A DNA stretch of 64,000 nucleotides from Marivita sp046592965. Its GTDB lineage: Bacteria > Pseudomonadota > Alphaproteobacteria > Rhodobacterales > Rhodobacteraceae. The notes beneath the pieces were generated by a model. It was not told the DNA's origin and did no database searches. It saw nothing but the letters and a program-made list of their open reading frames with translations. Location: NCBI RefSeq assembly GCF_046592965.1, contig NZ_JBISBV010000005.1:62001-126000 (forward strand). The letters run 5' to 3'. Shown piece by piece: positions 42,305 through 49,552 of the stretch. Made by a program: the position numbers and the translations under genes. Within the stretch, counting starts at the first letter, position 1, and each line of letters starts with the position of its first letter.

Positions 42305-43337
42305 AGTTGTCTTTGACTGGTTCCGCAAGCGTCTCGCTTCGGGCCATTCCAAGGTCGCGGTGCGCAGAGGCCCGCGTGATCATGTCATCATTCTCGATGG
42401 CACGATGTCGTCTCTCAACCCCGGGCATGAAACCAATGCAGGATTGCTCTACAGGTTGTTGCAGGAAGTCGGCAGCGATGTGTCGCTTTACTATGAATCC
42501 GGGCTGCAATGGACAGACTGGCGCAGCGCGTCCGACATCATGACCGGGCGCGGCATCAATCGGCAGATCAAGCGCGCCTACGGCTTTCTCGCGTCCCGGT
42601 ATCGCCCCGGTGATCGCATCTTCTTTTTCGGCTATTCGCGCGGGGCTTATGCAGTTCGCTCGCTGGCAGGCGTCATTGACAGCATCGGGCTGCTGCGCAG
42701 CGACTGCGCGACCGAGCGCAACATTCGTCAAGCCTATCGCCTTTACAGCGGCGCCCCGAACGGCAAGACCGCAGAGGACTTTGTTCGTCTTTACTGTCAC
42801 GAGCCGCCGCAGATCGCCGTGGTCGGGGTCTGGGACACGGTCAAGGCGCTGGGCCTCCGGCTGCCGCTCATGTGGCACATCAACGATGCACGCCACGGCT
42901 TTCACAGCGACCACCTCGGCGCCTCGATCCAGCACGGCTTTCATGCGCTGGCCTATCACGAACGGCGCCGGGCCTATGAGCCGGTTTTGTGGACGGCAAC
43001 GCCCGGCTGGAACGGGCAAGTGGAGCAGGTGTGGTTCAAGGGCGTCCACGGCGATATCGGTGGACAGTTGCGGGGCTTTGAAGAGGCCAGGCCGTTGTCA
43101 AATATCCCTTTTGTCTGGATGCTCGAACGCGCCGAAGGGGCGGGCTTGCGGTTGCCTGAAAACTGGCAGAACCGCTTTGAACAGGATGTGAATGCGCCGT
43201 CTTCGGGAAATTGGCGCGGTTGGGGCGTCCTGTTCTGGAATCGCAGGCAGCGAACGGTGGGCGCCGACCCCAGCGAAAGGCTGCACGAGAGCTTGTTGGA
43301 AACCCATCCCGACATCGCGTTGAAGGCGGTTTCATGA
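42282..43337 (+). CDS. DUF2235 family protein (putative alpha/beta hydrolase)
   Basis: About 351 residues. HVIILDGTMSSLNPGHETNA near residue 30, FFFGYSRGAYAVRSLAG (GxSxG elbow), DTVKALGLRLPLM and WFKGVHGDIGG are DUF2235 signatures. DUF2235 includes Tle1-type type VI phospholipase effectors and also cytoplasmic hydrolases; no type VI genes are present. The ATG at 42282 overlaps the end of the molybdoenzyme gene by 23 bases, suggesting one transcript and coupling. The upstream part of the open frame is the shadow of the previous gene. Confidence 0.8.
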   Translation: MRPAKLGRVVFDWFRKRLASGHSKVAVRRGPRDHVIILDGTMSSLNPGHETNAGLLYRLLQEVGSDVSLYYESGLQWTDWRSASDIMTGRGINRQIKRAYGFLASRYRPGDRIFFFGYSRGAYAVRSLAGVIDSIGLLRSDCATERNIRQAYRLYSGAPNGKTAEDFVRLYCHEPPQIAVVGVWDTVKALGLRLPLMWHINDARHGFHSDHLGASIQHGFHALAYHERRRAYEPVLWTATPGWNGQVEQVWFKGVHGDIGGQLRGFEEARPLSNIPFVWMLERAEGAGLRLPENWQNRFEQDVNAPSSGNWRGWGVLFWNRRQRTVGADPSERLHESLLETHPDIALKAVS

Positions 43338-43467
43338 CTGTGCTAACGCAACTGTGATTCAACGCGCACCGGCAAGGCTTTAATCGCCGGGAAAGATGCC
43401 TATCTCTTGATCAGAGCGCGGGTTTGGAACGCCCGCAGTCTCTTCACTGTCCCTCGTTCCACCACTG
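43338..43467. other. gap with candidate small RNA
   Basis: The region between the DUF2235 gene and a strong terminator (43468) is 130 bases without a gene. It contains GCGGG-N9-CCCGC (about 43417-43435), a possible stem. It could be a small RNA of about 110 bases ending at 43500; the promoter is not clear. Confidence 0.25.
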
Positions 43468-43500
43468 GCGCCCAAGGTTTCCTTGGGCGCTTTTTCTTTC
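43468..43500 (+). terminator. strong intrinsic terminator
   Basis: Perfect 10-bp stem GCGCCCAAGG/CCTTGGGCGC (43468-43477, 43481-43490) around TTT, followed by TTTTTCTTTC. It lies 130 bases beyond the DUF2235 stop, so it ends either that transcript or a separate small RNA. Confidence 0.92.
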
Positions 43501-43525
43501 GGATCGGACACGATAGGCTGATGGC

Positions 43526-43954
43526 ATGACATATACAGATGATTATCTCCGCGATATCCTGAACCGCACCAAGACGATCGCCCTCATCGGCGCGTCGATG
43601 AATCCCGAACGCCCGTCAAACTATGTCGGGCGCTATCTGGTCGACCAAGGGTACAGGGTGATTCCGGTAAATCCCGGCCATGCGGGCAAATCGCTTTTCG
43701 GCACGCAGGTGGTTGGCACGCTGTCGGAAATAGACGCGCCGGTAGATATGGTCGATATCTTCCGCCGCTCCGAAGCGGTGCCGCCGATCGTGGACGAGGC
43801 GCTGGAGGCGTTTCCGGACCTGCAGACGATCTGGATGCAGATCGGCGTGCGCCATCCCGAGGCTGCGGCGAAGGCCGAGGCGAAAGGGGTTGATGTCGTA
43901 ATGGACCGCTGCCCGAAGGTCGAGATTCCGCGCCTTCTGGGTGCAAGCGCCTGA
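43526..43954 (+). CDS. CoA-binding domain protein (YccU-like)
   Basis: 142 residues: a single Rossmann CoA-binding domain (RTKTIALIGASMNPERPSNY, PVNPGHAGKSLFG, VDMVDIFRRSEAVPPIVDEA) as in YccU-type proteins and the N-terminus of succinyl-CoA synthetase alpha. Function unknown beyond nucleotide/CoA binding. It is transcribed towards hisE, whose stop lies 15 bases away. Confidence 0.9.
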   Translation: MTYTDDYLRDILNRTKTIALIGASMNPERPSNYVGRYLVDQGYRVIPVNPGHAGKSLFGTQVVGTLSEIDAPVDMVDIFRRSEAVPPIVDEALEAFPDLQTIWMQIGVRHPEAAAKAEAKGVDVVMDRCPKVEIPRLLGASA

Positions 43955-43969
43955 GCGGGGCAGCGCGTG

Positions 43970-44281
43970 TTAACCGCGCCCGGCCTTTTCGGCCAGTCCG
44001 GATTGCTCTTGCCGCCGCTCCAGTTCCGCCATCACATCCGCCAGCGCCACATCGCGCGATTTGAGCATCACCAGCAGGTGAAACAGCACATCCGCCGTTT
44101 CCGAGGTCAGCTTGGCACGGTCGCCTTTGACGGCTTCGATGATGGCCTCAATTGCCTCTTCGCCAAATTTTTCGGCGCATTTTTCGGGGCCCTTGGAAAG
44201 CAGCTTCGCGGTCCAGCTGGACTCGGGGCTGGCGTTTGCGCGGTTGGCGATGATCTGTTCCAGATCGTGCAGCGTTTTCAT
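43970..44281 (-). CDS. hisE: phosphoribosyl-ATP pyrophosphatase
   Basis: 103 residues. LEQIIANRANASPESSWTAK and KFGEEAIEAIIEAVKGD, then ETADVLFHLLVML are the all-alpha NTP pyrophosphatase motifs (EExxE and ExxD) of HisE, which hydrolyses phosphoribosyl-ATP in step 2 of histidine synthesis. Its start overlaps the hisF stop by four bases, so the two are coupled. HisI is not in this window. Confidence 0.95.
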   Translation of the reverse strand: MKTLHDLEQIIANRANASPESSWTAKLLSKGPEKCAEKFGEEAIEAIIEAVKGDRAKLTSETADVLFHLLVMLKSRDVALADVMAELERRQEQSGLAEKAGRG

Positions 44282-45036
44282 AATCTCACCGGAATCCCTG
44301 CGGCGGCCATATGCGCCTTGGCCTCGCCGATGGTAAATTCGCCGAAGTGAAAGATCGACGCGGCCAGCACGGCGCTTGCGTGGCCTTCGACAACGCCCTC
44401 GACCAGATGATCCAGCGTACCGACGCCTCCGCTCGCGATGACCGGCACGTTCACCGCATCGGCTATGGTGAGGGTCAGCGGCAGGTTGAAACCGGATTTG
44501 GTTCCATCGCGGTCCATCGAAGTGAGCAGAATCTCCCCGGCCCCTTTTTCGGTGACGGTGCGGGCAAATTCAACGGCGTCGATGCCGGTGGGTTTGCGCC
44601 CGCCATGAGTGAATATCTCCCACTTGCCCGGCGCGACGGTCTTGGCGTCAATCGCCACCACGATGCACTGGCTGCCGAACTGGTCCGCCGCCTGCGCCAC
44701 CACATCAGGATTGGCAACAGCCGCGGAGTTGAACGACACCTTGTCCGCACCGGCGAGAAGCAAGGCGCGCACATCGGCGACCGTGCGAACGCCGCCGCCG
44801 ACCGTGAGCGGGATGAAACACTGCTCGGCGGTGCGGGTGACCACATCAAACATGGTGCCGCGGTTTTCGTGGGTGGCATGAATGTCGAGAAAACAGATCT
44901 CGTCGGCGCCCGCTGCGTCATAGGCGCGGGCGGCATCGACCGGATCACCGGCATCGCGCAGATCGACGAAATTCACGCCTTTGACCACGCGCCCGTCAGC
45001 GACGTCGAGGCAGGGGATGATGCGGGTTTTCAACAT
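44278..45036 (-). CDS. hisF: imidazole glycerol phosphate synthase, cyclase subunit
   Basis: 252 residues, a full-length (beta/alpha)8 barrel. The catalytic aspartates are in IIPCLDVADGRVVKG (Asp11) and VVAIDAKTV (about 130). HisF with HisH makes imidazole glycerol phosphate and AICAR. Its start is divergent from the DUF302 gene (45134). It forms an operon with hisE downstream. Confidence 0.97.
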   Translation of the reverse strand: MLKTRIIPCLDVADGRVVKGVNFVDLRDAGDPVDAARAYDAAGADEICFLDIHATHENRGTMFDVVTRTAEQCFIPLTVGGGVRTVADVRALLLAGADKVSFNSAAVANPDVVAQAADQFGSQCIVVAIDAKTVAPGKWEIFTHGGRKPTGIDAVEFARTVTEKGAGEILLTSMDRDGTKSGFNLPLTLTIADAVNVPVIASGGVGTLDHLVEGVVEGHASAVLAASIFHFGEFTIGEAKAHMAAAGIPVRL

Positions 45037-45133
45037 GCCCGCTCCTTACGCGCCCGGTCGGGTCCGGGCAAGTCGGGAACGCATGTGCGGTCGGGACGGT
45101 TACATTCCCACACCCCAAGCAAGGAGATTGAAC

Positions 45134-45577
45134 ATGCGTCTGTTCCCCCTGACCGCCGCCGCGCTGATTGCCGCCAGCCCGGCGCTCGCTGAATTCGAAG
45201 AGACCCGCAGTGCCCATTCCGTCGCAACCACGATCGACCGGCTTGAAGAGGCGGTGACTGCCGCCGGAGCGACTGTGTTCGCGCGGGTCAATCACGCCGA
45301 AGGCGCGGCCTCGGTCGACATGGACCTACCTGCCGCCGAAGTCCTGATCTTTGGAAACCCAAAACTGGGAACACAGGCGATGCAGGCGGATATCACTGCC
45401 GGATTGCTGCTGCCGATGCGTGCGCTCGCCTATGAGGACGCGGACGGTCAGGTCTGGCTGACATGGCAGGAGCCCGAGGACATGTTCGACGATCTCGATA
45501 TCGACGATGATGCAGACTATCTTGACCAGATGGAAAAGGCGCTGGAAACCCTGGCAGGAAAAGCCACTGGCGATTGA
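45134..45577 (+). CDS. exported DUF302-family protein
   Basis: 147 residues with a signal peptide of about 19 residues (MRLFPLTAAALIAASPALA). The body TTIDRLEEAVTAAGATVFAR, HAEGAASVDM, EVLIFGNPKLGT, LPMRALAYEDADGQVWLTW is DUF302. The acidic stretch DMFDDLDIDDDADYLD is an unusual insert. Family function unknown; periplasmic location is inferred from the signal peptide. It is inserted in opposite orientation between hisF and hisA; its stop codon abuts that of hisA. AAGGAG lies eight bases upstream. Confidence 0.88.
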   Translation: MRLFPLTAAALIAASPALAEFEETRSAHSVATTIDRLEEAVTAAGATVFARVNHAEGAASVDMDLPAAEVLIFGNPKLGTQAMQADITAGLLLPMRALAYEDADGQVWLTWQEPEDMFDDLDIDDDADYLDQMEKALETLAGKATGD

Positions 45578-46303
45578 TCAGCCGCTGGACAGCGTCGCAA
45601 GCGCCTGACGAAGATCGAGCGCGCCATCATACAGCGCACGGCCAGAGATGGCGCCGTTCAGATTCGCTCCGCAATCGCGCAGCGCGATGAGGTCGTCCAG
45701 CGAGGACACGCCGCCCGAGGCGATCACCGGAATTGACACCGCGCGCGCCAGATCGGCTGTCGCCTGAACATTCGGCCCCTGCATCGCGCCGTCGCGGTTG
45801 ATGTCGGTATAGATGATCGCCGCCACACCCGCATCCTCGAAGGAGCGGGCAAGATCTGTCACCATCACGTTTGTCTCTTCCGCCCAACCCTTGGTCGCAA
45901 CGCGGCCATTGCGCGCGTCGATGCCAACGGCGACCCGACCGGGAAAGGCGCGGGCCGCGTCGCGCACCAGCCCCGGGTTTTCCACCGCCACGGTGCCGAG
46001 GATCACCCGCGCAAGACCCTTGTCCAGCCAACGCTCAATCGTTGCCATGTCGCGGATGCCGCCGCCCAACTGGGCCGGAACCCTGGTTTGCGCCAAGATC
46101 GAGTCCACGGCCGCGCCATTGACCGGTTCTCCGGCAAAGGCACCGTTCAGATCGACCAGATGAAGCCACTCGCAGCCGGCATCGACAAACTCCATAGCCT
46201 GCGCGGCGGGATCATCGTTGAACACGGTCGATTTCTCCATATCGCCCCGCAGAAGGCGCACAGCCTGTCCGTCTTTCAGGTCAATGGCGGGGTACAGGAT
46301 CAT
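45578..46303 (-). CDS. hisA: phosphoribosylformimino-5-aminoimidazole carboxamide ribotide isomerase
   Basis: 241 residues. MILYPAIDLKDGQAVRLLRG with Asp8, LGGGIRDMATIERWLDKG, VAVGIDARNGRVATKGW with the second catalytic aspartate, and YTDINRDGAMQGPN are HisA hallmarks. It converts ProFAR to PRFAR, the HisF-HisH substrate. The start at 46303 has GGAG nine bases upstream. Separated from hisF by the opposed DUF302 gene. Confidence 0.96.
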   Translation of the reverse strand: MILYPAIDLKDGQAVRLLRGDMEKSTVFNDDPAAQAMEFVDAGCEWLHLVDLNGAFAGEPVNGAAVDSILAQTRVPAQLGGGIRDMATIERWLDKGLARVILGTVAVENPGLVRDAARAFPGRVAVGIDARNGRVATKGWAEETNVMVTDLARSFEDAGVAAIIYTDINRDGAMQGPNVQATADLARAVSIPVIASGGVSSLDDLIALRDCGANLNGAISGRALYDGALDLRQALATLSSG

Positions 46304-46439
46304 GGCGTTTTCTCCGATGTGAGGCTGGCTGCGCTTTGCCATGACGGGACGATACATGCAACGCGACCCCGCGTCAGGCTTGATCGCACACGGCATTGCG
46401 CGTCAGAATTAACGGTATCAAACAGGGAGGAGACCCGAC

Positions 46440-46823
46440 ATGAAACTGACAACAATGGTCGCCGGACTGGCCATGATCGCGGGTGCGGCCTGGGCCGATC
46501 CGGTCGAGGGCACATGGCAGACCGAGGTGGATGAGGGCAATTACGCCCATGTCCGCATGGTGCCGTGCGGTGACATGATCTGCGGCGTGATCGCGCGCAG
46601 CTTCAATGCACAGGGCGAATTCAAGTCGCCCAACACCGGCAAGACATTGGTGATCAACATGGTGCCGCAAGGAAACGGAAAATACGAAGGCAAGGTGTGG
46701 CGTCCGTCAAACGACAAGATTTACATGGGCAAGATGCAGGTGAACGGCAATTCGCTTGATCTGTCGGGATGTGTGGCCGGTGGTCTGCTGTGTTCCAAGC
46801 AGACGTGGAGCCGGGTGAACTAG
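46440..46823 (+). CDS. exported DUF2147-family protein
   Basis: 127 residues with a signal peptide (MKLTTMVAGLAMIAGAAWA). The mature part DPVEGTWQTEVDEGNYAHVR, CGDMICGVIARSF, GKTLVINMVPQGNGKYEGKV, LDLSGCVAGGLLCSKQTWSRV is DUF2147, a small beta-barrel lipocalin-like family. Four cysteines pair probably as two disulfides in the periplasm. Function unknown. It is opposite in strand to hisH and hisA between which it sits. GGAGGAG lies before the start. Confidence 0.9.
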   Translation: MKLTTMVAGLAMIAGAAWADPVEGTWQTEVDEGNYAHVRMVPCGDMICGVIARSFNAQGEFKSPNTGKTLVINMVPQGNGKYEGKVWRPSNDKIYMGKMQVNGNSLDLSGCVAGGLLCSKQTWSRVN

Positions 46824-46897
46824 CCACCAGGAATACCGTGCGGCAGCGCGATACAGGCTGCCGCAGGGAATATGAGTTTATTTGGCAAGATGAAGCA

Positions 46898-47533
46898 TCA
46901 GGGTCGCCAGTTGAGAAAATTGGCGATCATTTGCAGGCCCGTGCCGGCGCTTTTTTCAGGGTGGAATTGAAACCCGATCATCGTATCCCGCGCAACGATT
47001 GCGGTGACGTCGCCGCCATAATCCACATGCGCCACGCGTTGCGCCGGATCATCGACGCGCACCTGGTATGAATGCACGAAATACGCATGGGCGCCGGTAG
47101 CGATTCCTTCCAGCACCGGATGGGCGGTGTCGATCACCAGATCGTTCCAGCCCATATGCGGGACTTTCAGCGATGCTTGTTTAGGCGCGATGCGTTCCAC
47201 TTCGCCGTCAATCCAGCCTAACCCGTTGGTCGGCTCATATTCATGGCCAACGCGCGCCATCAGTTGCATGCCAACGCAAATGCCAAGGAAGGGCCGGGCC
47301 TTGATCTCGACTGCCTCGACCATGGCGGCAAACGCCCCCGATGCACGCAAGGCCCTGGCGCAGGACGGGAACGCGCCGTCGCCGGGCAGGACGATACGAT
47401 CGGCGCGCGCGATCACGTCCGGATCAGAGGTCACGACGACAGATCCCGCGCCGGTATCCTGCGCCATCTTCTGAAACGCCTTTTCGGCGGAATGCAGATT
47501 GCCGCTTTCGTAATCAATGATGGCCGTCACCAT
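46898..47533 (-). CDS. hisH: imidazole glycerol phosphate synthase, glutaminase subunit
   Basis: 211 residues. Nucleophile Cys86 in LGICVGMQLMARVG, oxyanion region PGDGAFPS, and the His-Glu pair in FQFHPEKSAGTG complete the class I glutaminase triad. It supplies ammonia to HisF. It starts three bases after the hisB stop, so hisB-hisH is an operon; hisF lies about 1.9 kb downstream of its end. Confidence 0.97.
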   Translation of the reverse strand: MVTAIIDYESGNLHSAEKAFQKMAQDTGAGSVVVTSDPDVIARADRIVLPGDGAFPSCARALRASGAFAAMVEAVEIKARPFLGICVGMQLMARVGHEYEPTNGLGWIDGEVERIAPKQASLKVPHMGWNDLVIDTAHPVLEGIATGAHAYFVHSYQVRVDDPAQRVAHVDYGGDVTAIVARDTMIGFQFHPEKSAGTGLQMIANFLNWRP

Positions 47534-47536
47534 CGC

Positions 47537-48124
47537 CTAAAGCGCGCCCTTAGTGGACGGGATCGCATCGGATTTGCGCGGATCGACCTCGAGCGCGTCG
47601 CGCAGGGCGCGCGCGACGGCCTTGAACGCCGCCTCGGCGATATGGTGGCTGTTGATCCCATGCAGGCAGTCGACATGCAGCGTGACGCCGCCGTGGGTGG
47701 ACAGCGCCTGAAAGAATTCGCGCACCAGTTCGGTGTCGAACGTGCCGATCTTGCCGGTGGGCAGATCAACGTTCCACACCAGAAACGGCCGCGCTGAAAG
47801 ATCAAGCGCCGCACGCACCAGCGCGTCGTCCATCGGCAAAAGGCACGCGCCGTAGCGGACGATCCCTTTCTTGTCACCCACTGCCTTTGAGAGCGCCTGA
47901 CCGAGTGCAATGCCGGTATCCTCGACCGTATGATGGTCGTCGATATGCAGATCGCCGGTGGCGCGGATTGTCATGTCGATCAGCGAGTGGCGCGCCAACT
48001 GATCAAGCATGTGATCGAAGAAGCCGACGCCGGTCTGGTTGTCATAGGTTCCGGTGCCGTCGAGATTGATCTCCACGCGGATCTCGGTCTCTGCCGTAGT
48101 GCGGGTGACGGTCGCGTTGCGCAT
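47537..48124 (-). CDS. hisB: imidazoleglycerol-phosphate dehydratase
   Basis: 195 residues, the stand-alone dehydratase without the phosphatase domain of E. coli HisB. Metal motifs: DIDDHHTVEDTGIALG-like segment HIDDHHTVEDTGIALGQAL and the second half copy NSHHIAEAAFKAVARAL. It removes water from imidazole glycerol phosphate (step 7). The missing phosphatase step is explained by HisN at 29547. Confidence 0.97.
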   Translation of the reverse strand: MRNATVTRTTAETEIRVEINLDGTGTYDNQTGVGFFDHMLDQLARHSLIDMTIRATGDLHIDDHHTVEDTGIALGQALSKAVGDKKGIVRYGACLLPMDDALVRAALDLSARPFLVWNVDLPTGKIGTFDTELVREFFQALSTHGGVTLHVDCLHGINSHHIAEAAFKAVARALRDALEVDPRKSDAIPSTKGAL

Positions 48125-48248
48125 TATGCTGTATCCTTGGGCGTATTCACGGCCTTATAGGCCGGCTTTGCCGTTGCGCCAAGCCGCGATGCGCAGGTTG
48201 ACATCAGGTGACGTTCTGCTGTCGACTCCTTGAAAACCGGACACCGTC

Positions 48249-48659
48249 ATGACCGTTCCCTCAATCGCCGCCGGGCTCGCTTACGGGCTGAGTGTCTTTT
48301 TCCTCGGCTTCCTGTTGGGTGTGCTGCGCACGCTCGTGCTGCATCCCGCTATCGGCGAGATCCCGGCTGTCGCGCTTGAGATCCCGGTGATCCTCGCCGC
48401 GTCCTGGATGATCTGCGCGACGCTGGTTCGCCGCTTGTCCGTACCTGCGCGCTGGCCCGAGAGGCTGATCATGGGAGGGGTTGCGCTGGCCTGCGTCCTC
48501 GCCGGCGAGGTTGCCGTGTCGGTCTGGATGGCGGACCGGACATTGGCAGAGCACGTTGCGCTTTACGCCACGCCAAGATCGGCGCTTGGATTGCTGGCAC
48601 AAGTGGCCTTTGCGCTGTTTCCGGTGATGCGGCTGTGGCGGAAAAGCGCGATGTCGTGA
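48249..48659 (+). CDS. small membrane protein with four predicted helices
   Basis: 136 residues, about four hydrophobic helices (IAAGLAYGLSVFFLGFLLGV, EIPVILAASWMICATLV, LIMGGVALACVLAGEVAVSV, LGLLAQVAFALFPVM). No family is recognised. It sits between hisB and the tRNA-Gly genes, on the opposite strand to both. No strong ribosome binding site is seen before the ATG. Confidence 0.6.
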   Translation: MTVPSIAAGLAYGLSVFFLGFLLGVLRTLVLHPAIGEIPAVALEIPVILAASWMICATLVRRLSVPARWPERLIMGGVALACVLAGEVAVSVWMADRTLAEHVALYATPRSALGLLAQVAFALFPVMRLWRKSAMS

Positions 48660-48675
48660 CGAAAAAAAGAACCGA

Positions 48676-48750
48676 TGGAGCGGGCGAGGCGATTCGAACG
48701 CCCGACCCTAACCTTGGCAAGGTTATGCTCTACCCCTGAGCTACGCCCGC
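48676..48750 (-). tRNA. tRNA-Gly (GCC), distal copy
   Basis: Minus strand 75 bases: acceptor stem GCGGGCG/CGCCCGC, anticodon loop CTTGCCAAG with anticodon GCC, T arm GGCGTTCGAATCGCC, U73 and encoded CCA. Identical to the copy at 48773. A T run (plus 48662-48668) lies downstream and may terminate transcription of both. Confidence 0.96.
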
Positions 48751-48772
48751 GCTGCCATCGTTCTGTCCGGAT

Positions 48773-48847
48773 TGGAGCGGGCGAGGCGATTCGAACGCCC
48801 GACCCTAACCTTGGCAAGGTTATGCTCTACCCCTGAGCTACGCCCGC
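48773..48847 (-). tRNA. tRNA-Gly (GCC), proximal copy
   Basis: Same sequence as the copy at 48676, separated by 22 bases, so a tandem duplication transcribed as one precursor from the promoter at 48869. Anticodon GCC, encoded CCA. Confidence 0.96.
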
Positions 48848-48868
48848 GCTGCCAATCTGGTATGGGCG

Positions 48869-48897
48869 GATTTAGTGGGTGTTGGGGCGGGGTGCAA
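48869..48897 (-). promoter_or_regulatory. sigma-70 promoter of the tRNA-Gly pair
   Basis: On the minus strand TTGCAC (plus 48892-48897), 17 bases, TAAATC (plus 48869-48874), 22 bases before the tRNA. The -10 is identical to that of tRNA-Cys. Confidence 0.6.
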
Positions 48898-48970
48898 GAG
48901 GAAATTTCTGTCCACTGTTTCTGGATTTCGCGCTAGCGTTATGTCTCTTTGATCCAGGGGAAGATCAGCT

Positions 48971-49516
48971 ATGCCCGACGTCAATCCGGTCCTGTCCGTC
49001 ACCGTTCGCCGTTTCCGGGCAGATTACAAGACGGACATCGAAACGTCGCTGCACCGTTTGCAGGACGCGGCGGCGCGGCATCGCGGTTATCTGGGTGAGC
49101 AGAACAGCCTGTCGCAAAGCGGCGACCTTTGCGAGTTGGTCACGGTATTTGCGTTTGATTCGCGCGTTTCAAGGGAAAGCTGGGAACGCTCGGAAGCACG
49201 CGCCGAGACTTTGGCCGAACTCGATAAATTTCCACAGGAAATGACGAAACACACGCAGTTCGATGAACTGGCGGCTCTGATCGAACCCAAATCTAGAGTG
49301 TCGAAGATCGAGATCGTGTTGATCCTGATTTTCTGGATCGTTCTCAACAGCACAATTCTCGACTTCATTGCCACGTTTCTGCTGCCGCAGACCATCCCTG
49401 CGCTGGTCGAGAAAACCCTGCTGATTGCAGTGAACGTCGCACTCATCAGCTATGTGCTTCTGCCGTGGTCAAGCCGTCTTCTGTCACGGCTCAAGGAGTG
49501 GATTCAGCGCAAATAG
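48971..49516 (+). CDS. antibiotic-biosynthesis-monooxygenase-like protein with C-terminal membrane anchor
   Basis: 181 residues. The N-terminal ferredoxin-like fold (VTVRRFRADYKTDIETSLHR, GDLCELVTVFAFDS) is an ABM domain; the C-terminal third has two membrane helices (KIEIVLILIFWIVLNSTILD, LLIAVNVALISYVLLPWSS). This architecture is that of the COG3224-type ABM proteins. The catalytic role is not established. It is on the opposite strand to pyc and convergent with it. Confidence 0.7.
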   Translation: MPDVNPVLSVTVRRFRADYKTDIETSLHRLQDAAARHRGYLGEQNSLSQSGDLCELVTVFAFDSRVSRESWERSEARAETLAELDKFPQEMTKHTQFDELAALIEPKSRVSKIEIVLILIFWIVLNSTILDFIATFLLPQTIPALVEKTLLIAVNVALISYVLLPWSSRLLSRLKEWIQRK

Positions 49517-49552
49517 CCGCCGAACCCGTCCTTTTCCACACGCGGAAATCGA

